NCBI GenBank assembly: GCA_029247205.1
Contig: JAQWLT010000069.1
Span: forward strand, 1-42,321
Direction: 5' to 3'
Source of the DNA: Phycisphaerales bacterium
Lineage (GTDB): Bacteria > Planctomycetota > Phycisphaerae > Phycisphaerales > SM1A02
Length of the DNA: 42,321 bases
Numbering within the stretch: position 1 is the first letter of the stretch; the number at the start of each line of letters is the position of its first letter. Position numbers and translations under genes: made by a program. Below, piece after piece: positions 17,818-25,705 of the stretch. The notes under the pieces are model-generated. The model ran no database searches, was not told the origin of the DNA, and saw only the letters and a program-made list of their open reading frames with translations.

Positions 17818-18345
17818 ATGGCATGGACCGTCCAACCCTCCGCAACGATGCAAATCCCTCGCCGCAGCGAGCCGTATGTCACGGCCGAAATGCAGGCTCG
17901 TTGGACAGAGATCATCCTGCCACGCTACGAAACGAGACTTGGATCGCTTATGCCGATTCTGCACGACGTGCAACACGCCTATGGTTGGATTCCGGCGCAG
18001 GCAATGGAAGAGATTGCAGCCTTTCTTGAAATCAATGCTTCCCAAGTCTTCGACTGCACAAGCTTCTACGAGGAATACCACACGCACCCGGTGGGCGAAC
18101 ATGTTATTGCGATTTGTCAATCGATTGCATGTGAAGCATGCGGACACCAAGCAATCATCGATCATGTTCGCGGTCGACTTGACATCGAACCACATGAAAC
18201 CACGAGCGATGGGAAGTTCACACTGATGGCGCTCGAGTGCCTCGGCGCCTGCGACACCGCACCGTGCGCCTTGGTCAATGACGACCGTCACGACAATCTC
18301 ACGATCGACGCGATTGATCGAATCATCGATGGGTTGTCCTCGTGA
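17818..18345 (+). CDS. nuoE: NADH-quinone oxidoreductase subunit E (NuoE, 24 kDa)
   Basis: Thioredoxin-like [2Fe-2S] protein that works with NuoF in NADH oxidation. The 175 residues have the four cluster cysteines in the family pattern: C100 and C105 (CQSIAC), C140 and C144 (CLGAC). A helical N-terminal domain contains LMPILHDVQHAYGWIP. ATG 17818 has AGGA ten bases upstream and lies 13 bases after nuoD; an in-frame ATG ten codons in is also possible. The TGA stop overlaps the ATG of the following small gene (TGATG), indicating translational coupling. Confidence 0.95.
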   Translation: MAWTVQPSATMQIPRRSEPYVTAEMQARWTEIILPRYETRLGSLMPILHDVQHAYGWIPAQAMEEIAAFLEINASQVFDCTSFYEEYHTHPVGEHVIAICQSIACEACGHQAIIDHVRGRLDIEPHETTSDGKFTLMALECLGACDTAPCALVNDDRHDNLTIDAIDRIIDGLSS

Positions 18346-18563
18346 TGGCTGAACCACGCAAACCGTTGATGCGATGCCTCGGTGAGTTTGCAGGGCACAT
18401 CATCAAGGGCATCAAGACGCCCGCCGAACAGCCGCCACAGGAAGTGACCAGAACGTGCGAAGAACGCACCGAGAATGGGGTCACACTCAGGCGCACGACC
18501 ATTGACGAAATAGAACTACCCATCGACCACGTCACAAGGAACCACGACGATGTTTCTGAGTGA
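18345..18563 (+). CDS. Small conserved-context protein between nuoE and nuoF
   Basis: 72 residues from ATG 18345, whose first base is the last base of the nuoE stop; a GTG at 18342 is the alternative. The 3' end overlaps nuoF by 14 bases. The sequence is polar with a basic N-terminus (RKPLMRCLGEFAGHIIKGIK), a proline-rich turn and an acidic end; there is no membrane segment or recognisable motif. Overlap at both ends argues that it is a real, translated gene rather than a gap. It might be an assembly or accessory factor of the NADH-oxidising module, but this rests only on position. Confidence 0.7.
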   Translation: MAEPRKPLMRCLGEFAGHIIKGIKTPAEQPPQEVTRTCEERTENGVTLRRTTIDEIELPIDHVTRNHDDVSE

Positions 18564-19893
18564 ACCGGTATTAACCAAGCGCATTCCCACGTGGCCGTGG
18601 GCAGATCCCACTGAACGGACGCTCATCTCCGGCGGGCAATACACCAAGACAGGTGGATACGAAGCACTCCGCGCTGCACTTGCCATGGATCCAGCCGATG
18701 TGGTGCAGGTCGTCAAGGACTCGCAACTTCGCGGTCGCGGCGGCGCCGGTTTCCCATGCGGCATGAAGTGGGGCTTCCTGCCAGAGGTGGACGGTGGGCG
18801 GCGATACCTCGCTATCAACTGTGACGAAGCCGAACCTGGCACATTTAAAGACCGACTGCTTGTTGACTACGACCCGCACCAAGTGCTTGAAGGCATTGCC
18901 ATCGCATGCTGGGCCTGCAAATTGGACACAGCCTTCTTCTTTATTCGGGGCGAGTACCGACACCAGGCTAAGGTCATGGAACAGGCCATCCAAGAAGCGT
19001 ATGAGATGGGCATCTTCGGCCCGAAGGGCTTGATGGGCGGCGCGACCGACTTTGCAGTCGAGTGCCACCTGCACCGCGGCGCCGGCGCATACATTTGCGG
19101 CGAAGAGACTGGACTGCTCGAAGCGATTGAGGGCAAGCGTGGATGGCCGCGACTCAAGCCACCCTTCCCCGCCATCAAAGGCCTGTTCGGTCGGCCGACA
19201 ATCGTCAACAACGTCGAGACCCTGGCAGCGATTCCGCACATCATCGAGCGAGGCGCTGCGTGGTGGACCGGCATTGGGTGCGAATCGACCATCGGGCAAC
19301 CCCCGTCATACGGCACCAAACTCATAGGCGTGTCTGGCCATGTCAATCGCCCGGGCGTCTTTGAGGTCGGGCTTGGCGCCCGCATCGATCAACTCATCGA
19401 GCGAGACGACTACTGCCAAGGCATGAAGGGCGGCCGCGCATACAAGGCCTGCATTCCTGGCGGCGTCAGCATGGGCATTCTGGACCAGAGTGAATACGCT
19501 GCCGAACTCGACTTTGACATCGGCCGCAAGTACGGCATCATGGGCCTCGGCACCGCGTGCCCAACGATGTTTGACGAAGGCACTGACATGGTGATGGTCG
19601 CCCGCAATATCGCGCGGTTCTTCATGAATGAATCGTGCGGTCAATGCACCCCCTGCCGTGAAGGCTCGCAGTGGGTGTACAAATTGCTCGTGAAACTTGA
19701 GCAAGGCCATGCCAAGGCACACGACCTCGACCTCTTGACTGAGGTTGCTGGCTCGATGGGCACGATGCCCGGCACCACCATTTGCGGTCTTGCAGATGGC
19801 ACCAACTGGGCCGTCAGTACGATCGTTAAGAAGTTTCGATCAGAATTCGAGGCCCGTATTAGGCCCTCCACTGCGGTCGGAGCCACAACCTGA
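18550..19893 (+). CDS. nuoF: NADH-quinone oxidoreductase subunit F (NuoF, 51 kDa)
   Basis: Binds NADH, FMN and one [4Fe-4S] cluster and is the electron entry point of complex I. The 447 residues include the FMN/NADH glycine-rich motif LRGRGGAGFP, NCDEAEPGTFKDR, the second Gly-rich region GAGAYICGEETGL, and the cluster ligands SCGQCTPCREG with the later Cys in TTICGLADG. Length is normal. ATG 18550 lies inside the preceding 72-aa gene (14-base overlap), so translation is coupled. After nuoF there is a gap of 108 bases before ybeY; nuoG is not next to it as it is in many bacteria. Confidence 0.96.
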   Translation: MFLSEPVLTKRIPTWPWADPTERTLISGGQYTKTGGYEALRAALAMDPADVVQVVKDSQLRGRGGAGFPCGMKWGFLPEVDGGRRYLAINCDEAEPGTFKDRLLVDYDPHQVLEGIAIACWACKLDTAFFFIRGEYRHQAKVMEQAIQEAYEMGIFGPKGLMGGATDFAVECHLHRGAGAYICGEETGLLEAIEGKRGWPRLKPPFPAIKGLFGRPTIVNNVETLAAIPHIIERGAAWWTGIGCESTIGQPPSYGTKLIGVSGHVNRPGVFEVGLGARIDQLIERDDYCQGMKGGRAYKACIPGGVSMGILDQSEYAAELDFDIGRKYGIMGLGTACPTMFDEGTDMVMVARNIARFFMNESCGQCTPCREGSQWVYKLLVKLEQGHAKAHDLDLLTEVAGSMGTMPGTTICGLADGTNWAVSTIVKKFRSEFEARIRPSTAVGATT

Positions 19894-20001
19894 GTTTGGC
19901 ACTGGCCGCAGCCGATTCCACGCTGTAGCCTTTGAAGCCCCGCCCTGTCGGCGGCACCACAACGACTGCTCAATCATGAGCGGCAAGGAACGAAGATCGC
20001 C

Positions 20002-20565
20002 ATGAATACAGACTGCCTGTCGCAACCCTCACGGGAATGCGACGACCGAGACGAGCCCGGCTCGTCCGCCGAGGGCGACGGCCTCCCTGAACGGGCCGGA
20101 CGCCCCGCACCAGAATCCAAGAATCTCTCGATTGAGTCCAGCCTCTTAACGCCAGACCAATTGGCCTTGCTGCGCACGCGAACTGTCACCCTGCTCCCGC
20201 TCCTACCACGCAACGTCGCTCGAGTGGGTGTGCGAGTCGTTGACGACACCGAAATGATCGGGTTGCATGATCACTGGCACAACAAGCCGAACACCACCGA
20301 CGTCATCACATTTGAAGCAAATACAACCGGCCCACTTGAAGTTGATCTCGTGTTATGCCTAGATGAAGCTGCTCGCGCTGCCAAGCAACGCGGACATGCC
20401 GCCGACGATGAACTCGTGCTCTACTTACTGCATGGACTGCTCCACTGTTGCGGCTATGACGATACATCGGACACACTTGCCGCCGCAATGCACCAAGAAG
20501 AGGATCGATTACTTGTTGCCATTGGCCTTCAAGCGATCTACTCCACACAGGACCGCGCCGAATGA
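20002..20565 (+). CDS. ybeY: Endoribonuclease YbeY (rRNA maturation), with Asp as third metal ligand
   Basis: Single-strand RNase needed for 16S rRNA 3' processing and late 70S ribosome quality control. The 187 residues include NTTDVITFE and the metal site HGLLHCCGYDD. The first two histidines (His144, His148) are kept, but the third ligand, usually His, is Asp154. The N-terminus has about 45 extra polar residues, so the domain may start later than the annotated ATG 20002, though no better start codon precedes the domain. The stop overlaps the next start as ATGA. YbeY followed by a CorC/CNNM-type CBS protein is a common bacterial arrangement and supports the call. Confidence 0.9.
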   Translation: MNTDCLSQPSRECDDRDEPGSSAEGDGLPERAGRPAPESKNLSIESSLLTPDQLALLRTRTVTLLPLLPRNVARVGVRVVDDTEMIGLHDHWHNKPNTTDVITFEANTTGPLEVDLVLCLDEAARAAKQRGHAADDELVLYLLHGLLHCCGYDDTSDTLAAAMHQEEDRLLVAIGLQAIYSTQDRAE

Positions 20566-21827
20566 TCGCCTTCATAGCACTTGTCATCCTTGCGTTAGCA
20601 ATATGGTTCTCCGCCATCGAACGATCGCTTCGCAATGGATCGAGTGGCGAATTGCTCGATGCGCTTGATCGCTCTGGACGCATTGACCTACGCAACTATC
20701 TTGAAACACGCCTCGATGCAACGGCCGATGTCTATGCATTGCAGTCGTGGACGCTTCGCGTAGCCTTTCTAGCCTTCTGGCTGTGGTCAATTGCAGGCTG
20801 GAATAGCACTGTGGAGCCCAACTGGACGGCACGGGCGATTCTTGCAGGCGTAACCGCCGTTCCTATGCTTTGGCTGGGTTGCTCAGTACTCGCCACCGCA
20901 ATCGCTCGGTGGTCGGGTGGCGGCCTACTTCGGTCGTGCTTGTGGAGTATTCGGCTCTCGACAATCGCTGGGCCGTTCATATCCTGGGCACCAGCATTCA
21001 CTGGAGAGATTGTTCGACGCCTCAGCGGCGCTCATCTACACACCAAGGGTGCTGATGCTGAAGCAGACCTTCTTCGGAGCATTGAAGCAAAGCATCGCGA
21101 AGGCGAATTGGCGGAGACCGCTGCCACGCTACTTGAGAATGTCGTTGACTTCACATCAACCGATGTGGGTGAAGTCATGACACCGCGAACTGAAATAGAA
21201 GGCATTGAAATGACAGATGATCTATCTGCCATTCGCGCCTTCATTCTTGAAGCCGGGCACTCTCGTATCCCAGTCTTCGAGGAAGATCTTGATCACATCA
21301 CGGGCATCCTCTACGTCAAGGACTTGATCCCATTTATTGGCGAAGACGCCTCGGCCTTCTCGCTTCAGCCACTACTTCGCAGACCAATTATCGTCCCCGA
21401 GACCAAGCCGGTGTCCGACTTACTAGCCGACTTTCAGCAGGCCGAAGTACATATGGCAATCGTCGTTGACGAGTACGGCGGCACTGCGGGCCTTGCAACA
21501 ATCGAAGATGTGCTTGAAGAGATCGTTGGTGAAATCTACGATGAACATGAGGGTGACGATGACGATGAAGAGCCCCAACTCACCAAAGTCGCCAGCGGCA
21601 TATGGGAAGTTGATGGCCGATTCCATATCGATGACCTCAACGAGGCAATTGAGTCCACACTGCCCGAGGACGACGAGTACGACACCGTTGGCGGCTGGTT
21701 TACCGCTCAGTTTGGGCAAGTTCCGGTAGCAGGTGCGTCAATTGAGTTGCACGACTTGATCTTTACCGTGATGGCTGCGGAGCCAACGCACGTCACACGG
21801 CTACGCATCGCCCACGCCGAGGCCTGA
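20562..21827 (+). CDS. CorC/HlyC-like CNNM membrane protein with CBS pair
   Basis: 421 residues. N-terminal membrane part (about residues 1-145, DUF21/CNNM-like but divergent) with an opening hydrophobic helix and further helices around 60-110 and 125-145. Then a cytoplasmic CBS pair (about 200-325), visible as VGEVMTPRTEIEGIE, SRIPVFEEDLDHITGILYVK and VVDEYGGTAGLATIEDVLEE. The last about 85 residues are a CorC_HlyC domain (VDGRFHIDDLNEAI to GGWFTAQFG). Members are linked to Mg2+/Co2+ efflux or membrane integrity. An acidic stretch EGDDDDEEP separates CBS and CorC domains. It is coupled to ybeY by a four-base overlap. Confidence 0.88.
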   Translation: MIAFIALVILALAIWFSAIERSLRNGSSGELLDALDRSGRIDLRNYLETRLDATADVYALQSWTLRVAFLAFWLWSIAGWNSTVEPNWTARAILAGVTAVPMLWLGCSVLATAIARWSGGGLLRSCLWSIRLSTIAGPFISWAPAFTGEIVRRLSGAHLHTKGADAEADLLRSIEAKHREGELAETAATLLENVVDFTSTDVGEVMTPRTEIEGIEMTDDLSAIRAFILEAGHSRIPVFEEDLDHITGILYVKDLIPFIGEDASAFSLQPLLRRPIIVPETKPVSDLLADFQQAEVHMAIVVDEYGGTAGLATIEDVLEEIVGEIYDEHEGDDDDEEPQLTKVASGIWEVDGRFHIDDLNEAIESTLPEDDEYDTVGGWFTAQFGQVPVAGASIELHDLIFTVMAAEPTHVTRLRIAHAEA

Positions 21828-21855
21828 GAGCCCCGGCTTGGTATCCTGACCCGCA

Positions 21856-23487
21856 ATGAGCACCTCAGACCTTCGTGCCGACACTGCTGAATTTGTCTCC
21901 GAAGCTGTCACCATTCGCACTGGCGGTGGAGAGAAGGGCATTGCACGTCAACACAGCCACGGCCGGCTGACAGCACGCGAGCGTATTGACTGTTTGGTTG
22001 ACCCCGGCGGACACCGCTTTGAGTGCGGACTCTTCGCCGCCCGAGCCATGTACACCCAATATGGTGGAGCACCCGCAGCATCGGTCATCACCACGATCGC
22101 CCCCGTTGGCGGTCGCCTGAGCATGATTGTCGCCAATGACGCCACGGTGAAGGCTGGCGCCTTCTTCCCCATGACGTGCAAGAAAATCATTCGCGCCCAA
22201 ACAATTGCAGAGCGCGCCCTACTTCCACTGATCTATCTCGTTGACTCGGCTGGCGTTTTTCTGCCGCTACAAGAAGACGTATTCCCCGACACCGACGACT
22301 TTGGTCGTATCTTCCGCAACAACGCTGTCCTTTCGGCCAAAGGAATTCCACAGATTGCCGCCATCATGGGTAACTGCGTTGCAGGCGGCGGGTATTTGCC
22401 TGTGCTCTGTGACGTCGTACTGATGACTGAGGGCAGCGGGCTTTACCTAGCTGGTCCAGCGCTCGTGAAAGCAGCTATTGGTCAAGACGTAGACAGTGAA
22501 GAACTCGGCGGCGCGAAGATGCATGCCGAGATATCGGGGACCATTGATTACCGCGAGCCAGACGACAAGTCTTGCCTCAAACGCTTGCGAGACCTGATGC
22601 TCGCCGACATGCGAACGCCGCCGATGCAAGATGCCCCAATTGAATCCGCGGCTCCAGCGAATGACCCAAGCAATGTATATGACGTCTTCTCTGGCGACGC
22701 ACGAGAGCAATATGACGTCGTAGAGTTACTCTCAAGCATCGTCGATGATCACTCCTGGAATGAGTATCGCGCCGAGTTTGGAAGTTCGGTCGTATGCGGA
22801 TACGCACGCATCGACGGCTGGCCATGTGGCATCGTCGCCAACCAACGAAAAATGACCGAACGTGTCATGCCTGGCGGTAAAGAAGGGCCGTCCAAAGCCA
22901 TGAACATGCCCGCTGTCATCTATGTCGAGAGCGCTGACAAAGCAGCACGATTCATCATGGACTGCAACCAGAAGCGAATCCCAATCGTCTTCATGCATGA
23001 CACATCCGGCTTCATGGTCGGACGCGACAGCGAGCAAGCAGGCATCATTCGCAGTGGCGCCAAGATGGTCAACGCTATGAGCAATTGCATCGTTCCAAAA
23101 ATCAGCCTGATTACTGGTGGGTCCTACGGTGCGGGGAACTATGCCATGTGTGGCCGGGCATTCGACCCCTTCCTCACGCTGGCTTGGCCAGGCAGCCGGT
23201 GTGCTGTCATGGGCGCGCAAGCTGCAGCCGGAACCTTGCTGCAGATTGATCTGGCCGCAAGGAAGCGACGCGGCGAAGAAATCGACGAAGAAGAACGGCA
23301 GCAGTTGCTTGAAGCCATTACCGCGTCATACAGCGAGCAGCAGGACATTCGCTACGGCGCTGCTCGAGGCTGGGTAGATCGCATCATCGAGCCGCACCAT
23401 ACGCGGGCTGAACTTGGCGCCGCCCTACAGATTGCTTCGACCTTCCCCGCCACCGGCGAATATCTCACCGGTGTGCTGCAAACCTGA
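21856..23487 (+). CDS. Acyl-CoA carboxylase, carboxyltransferase (beta) subunit
   Basis: Carboxyltransferase of a biotin-dependent acyl-CoA carboxylase (propionyl-, methylcrotonyl- or related CoA). The 543 residues contain both crotonase-like halves: N-terminal RLTARERIDCLVDPG, GGAPAASVITTIAPVGG, the first oxyanion loop around DSAGVFLPLQ and MGNCVAGGGYLP; C-terminal HDTSGFMVGRDSEQAGIIR and ITGGSYGAGNYAMCGRAFDP, then AWPGSRCAVMGAQAAAGTL. The F-MVG and Y-MCGRA pieces resemble methylcrotonyl-CoA carboxylase MccB, but the substrate is not certain. No biotin carboxylase or biotin carrier subunit is in the window. The downstream SDR gene starts one base after its stop, suggesting a linked role. Confidence 0.9.
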   Translation: MSTSDLRADTAEFVSEAVTIRTGGGEKGIARQHSHGRLTARERIDCLVDPGGHRFECGLFAARAMYTQYGGAPAASVITTIAPVGGRLSMIVANDATVKAGAFFPMTCKKIIRAQTIAERALLPLIYLVDSAGVFLPLQEDVFPDTDDFGRIFRNNAVLSAKGIPQIAAIMGNCVAGGGYLPVLCDVVLMTEGSGLYLAGPALVKAAIGQDVDSEELGGAKMHAEISGTIDYREPDDKSCLKRLRDLMLADMRTPPMQDAPIESAAPANDPSNVYDVFSGDAREQYDVVELLSSIVDDHSWNEYRAEFGSSVVCGYARIDGWPCGIVANQRKMTERVMPGGKEGPSKAMNMPAVIYVESADKAARFIMDCNQKRIPIVFMHDTSGFMVGRDSEQAGIIRSGAKMVNAMSNCIVPKISLITGGSYGAGNYAMCGRAFDPFLTLAWPGSRCAVMGAQAAAGTLLQIDLAARKRRGEEIDEEERQQLLEAITASYSEQQDIRYGAARGWVDRIIEPHHTRAELGAALQIASTFPATGEYLTGVLQT

Positions 23488-23488
23488 C

Positions 23489-24301
23489 GTGGCGTCTCGT
23501 GTACAACTTGAGGGTCGCCCAATTGTCATTACTGGCGGGGGCACTGGAATTGGCGCTGCCGTGGCCGTGGCCTGCGCTACGGTGGGCATGCCAGTGACAA
23601 TTACCGGCAGGCGATTGGAACCACTCGAGCAAACCCGAGAAGCGGTCCTTGAGGCAGGCGGTCAAGCACAGATACTGCAACTCGATGTGACCGATCCAGA
23701 TCATGTTGACATACTGCTTGATACTGCAGAGGATGCATTCGGCCCCTTCTGGGCCGTACTCGCCAATGCCGGCAGAGGCCTTCTTCGCTCTGGGCACGGC
23801 ACAAGTGACCCCGAGATGCATGCGATCTTTGATGTGAACTTCCATGCGACGCACGCCCTACTTCGAGAAGCAGCCAATCGCATGCTCGCTCGTGGTGACG
23901 GGGGGCACTTACTCGCGACGTCATCGTGTGTTTCTAAATTCGCCGTTCCCAACCACGGCGCCTACGCAGCAACCAAGGCAGCCCAAGACCTTTTATGCCA
24001 AGCGATGCGCCTTGAATTAGCTCCCGCTGGAATTCATGTCTCCACTATTCACCCGATTACGACCACCACTGAGTTCTTTGATGTTTCTGCGAAGGTCAGC
24101 GGAAGCACAAATGGACCAAGTGGAACCCATCTGACTCCGCGGCGGTTCATGCAGCCTGCCAGGCAAGTTGCAGACGCCGTCGTGCGCTGTCTTCGCCGCC
24201 CAGTTCCTGAAGTTTGGACAAGCCATATCGTACGGATGCTCTCTGCAATCCGGACGCTACGACCGACTGTGCTTGATCGCCAACTTCGCAAGTTTCTGTA
24301 G
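23489..24301 (+). CDS. Short-chain dehydrogenase/reductase (SDR)
   Basis: NAD(P)-dependent oxidoreductase of 270 residues. It shows the nucleotide motif GGGTGIG near the N-terminus, the NAG motif (VLANAGRG) and the active-site set with a Ser-rich segment ATSSCVSKF followed by YAATK (Tyr and Lys). The start is GTG 23489, one base after the carboxylase stop; no earlier ATG fits, and the next ATG is inside the fold. The start context suggests coupling with the carboxylase, so a beta-oxo or hydroxy-acyl substrate is a reasonable guess, but it is only a guess. The C-terminal 60 residues are longer than in minimal SDRs. Confidence 0.9.
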   Translation: MASRVQLEGRPIVITGGGTGIGAAVAVACATVGMPVTITGRRLEPLEQTREAVLEAGGQAQILQLDVTDPDHVDILLDTAEDAFGPFWAVLANAGRGLLRSGHGTSDPEMHAIFDVNFHATHALLREAANRMLARGDGGHLLATSSCVSKFAVPNHGAYAATKAAQDLLCQAMRLELAPAGIHVSTIHPITTTTEFFDVSAKVSGSTNGPSGTHLTPRRFMQPARQVADAVVRCLRRPVPEVWTSHIVRMLSAIRTLRPTVLDRQLRKFL

Positions 24302-24314
24302 ACACGCCGAGCGT

Positions 24315-25091
24315 TCACTCGCTCCATGGCTGTACATCCACCGACCATCCTTCTCCGGGCAGCTCGATGGACAGTTGCGATGTAGCTGCTTCGGAAAGCG
24401 TTTCGTGCGGCGACAGGTCCGTCAAACGAATGCGTCGCATGTCGCCATTCTCTTCCACTGCACGCACCCCGACTGGCAACCACGTTTCACGGTCATACCA
24501 CAAGTCGATATACGCCCACTTCTGAGATGCGGCGGAATCGGGCAGCGGCACCAAATGCAGGCCAATCACCGAGGATTCCTTCATGACCGCAAAAGCGTCT
24601 GGCTCACCCTCGCACTCAATCACGCTAAATCGCCGCAGCACATCGGCACGTTTCTGTCCAATTGGCAGTGGAAACGGCCCACCCAATCGCATCGGGTCGG
24701 CGGTATCGCCGGGCTTGACGATCTGCCGCTTGATGAATTGTCTTTGGGATTCATCTGACTCGACAAGCCAGCCCTCGTCAAAGACGACTCGTTTGGTCTC
24801 GCGGCGACGAGACATGTCGCCGAGATCAATGCGATACTCAAAACGTATGGCGAGCCGTGCACCTGCTTCATCACATCGCTCATACACCATGTCTCCGGTA
24901 CGCAGTTCCCCACCGCCAAGCAGAGCATCGTCCTTTCGGTACGCAACATCGGCTGTAAAAGCCTGTAGTTTGGCGCCCGCCACTTCAATTGCAGTCAACG
25001 CTGCATCCACTTGTGAGGTAGCAACCGGTGGAGCTGGTGGGGCCAACGCGAAGACCAACGCTACGCACCACAGAATTCCAGCAATCAGCAT
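24315..25091 (-). CDS. Exported LolA-like protein
   Basis: 258 residues with an N-terminal signal peptide (MLIAGILWCVALVFALAPP). The mature part has the outline of the LolA/outer-membrane-lipoprotein-sorting fold: helix with AGAKLQAFTADVAY, alternating strands including MVYERCDEAGARLAIRFEY, KRVVFDEGWLVESDESQRQF, YIDLWYDRETWLPVGVRAVEE and a final RIRLTDLSPHETL. Planctomycetes carry several such proteins with no proven role; lipoprotein chaperone or another envelope role is possible. ATG 25091 overlaps the ispF stop by seven bases, so it is read in the same transcript. The 3' end is 14 bases from the end of the convergent SDR gene. Confidence 0.7.
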   Translation of the reverse strand: MLIAGILWCVALVFALAPPAPPVATSQVDAALTAIEVAGAKLQAFTADVAYRKDDALLGGGELRTGDMVYERCDEAGARLAIRFEYRIDLGDMSRRRETKRVVFDEGWLVESDESQRQFIKRQIVKPGDTADPMRLGGPFPLPIGQKRADVLRRFSVIECEGEPDAFAVMKESSVIGLHLVPLPDSAASQKWAYIDLWYDRETWLPVGVRAVEENGDMRRIRLTDLSPHETLSEAATSQLSIELPGEGWSVDVQPWSE

Positions 25092-25612
25092 GCTTCATCC
25101 TTGGCCGCAGAGCCGCATGAGGCAAGTAGCACAACAACATGAACTTCTATGGCTCGACCCTCGCCTACAGCGTCGACACCTTCGTGGGTCTTACCTTTCA
25201 AGTTGACTGCCGATTCGTCACAGCCGAGCAGCGAGGCCACATTCGTTCGCATCTCTGCCTTGCGGGGGCCGATCTTGGGCCGCTCACAAATGATCGTGAT
25301 GTCGATGTTGCCAATGCAAAAGCCCTGTCGAGTGATGCGAGCAACGGCATCATGGAGAAACGTACTGCTGTCCTGCCCATCATGGGCAGGGTCCGTATCT
25401 GGAAAGAGCTGCCCAATATCAGGCTCGCCAATCGCCCCGAGAATCGCATCTGTCACAGCATGGAGTACAGCATCACCATCGGAGTGCCCCACAGGTCCAA
25501 GTGTGTGATCAAATAGCAGACCGCCGAGAATGAACGGTCGCCCTTCGCCATCAGGCGCACAGGGCTCAAGGCGATGCAAGTCGTAGCCGTGCCCGATCCG
25601 ATATCCAGCCAT
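25085..25612 (-). CDS. ispF: 2-C-methyl-D-erythritol 2,4-cyclodiphosphate synthase
   Basis: Makes the cyclic diphosphate intermediate in the non-mevalonate isoprenoid (MEP) pathway; cytoplasmic zinc trimer. Clear family motifs: RIGHGYDLHRL with metal-binding Asp and His, GGLLFDHTLGPVGHSDGDAV with the third zinc His, LFPDTDP and the C-terminal NLKGKTHEGVDAVGEG. ATG 25612 places the usual start just before RIGHG, giving 175 residues; an ATG 11 codons earlier at 25645 is also in frame. The tail is slightly longer than usual. It is followed on the same strand by the LolA-like gene with a seven-base overlap. Confidence 0.95.
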   Translation of the reverse strand: MAGYRIGHGYDLHRLEPCAPDGEGRPFILGGLLFDHTLGPVGHSDGDAVLHAVTDAILGAIGEPDIGQLFPDTDPAHDGQDSSTFLHDAVARITRQGFCIGNIDITIICERPKIGPRKAEMRTNVASLLGCDESAVNLKGKTHEGVDAVGEGRAIEVHVVVLLASCGSAAKDEAC

Positions 25613-25705
25613 GTGCGAAGCGTAGCCGATACCACTGAACACCATTTGGTGGATAGGATGATGCCCACACAGGCCACGATGAGGTGGGCCATAGGAGATT
25701 GTTCA

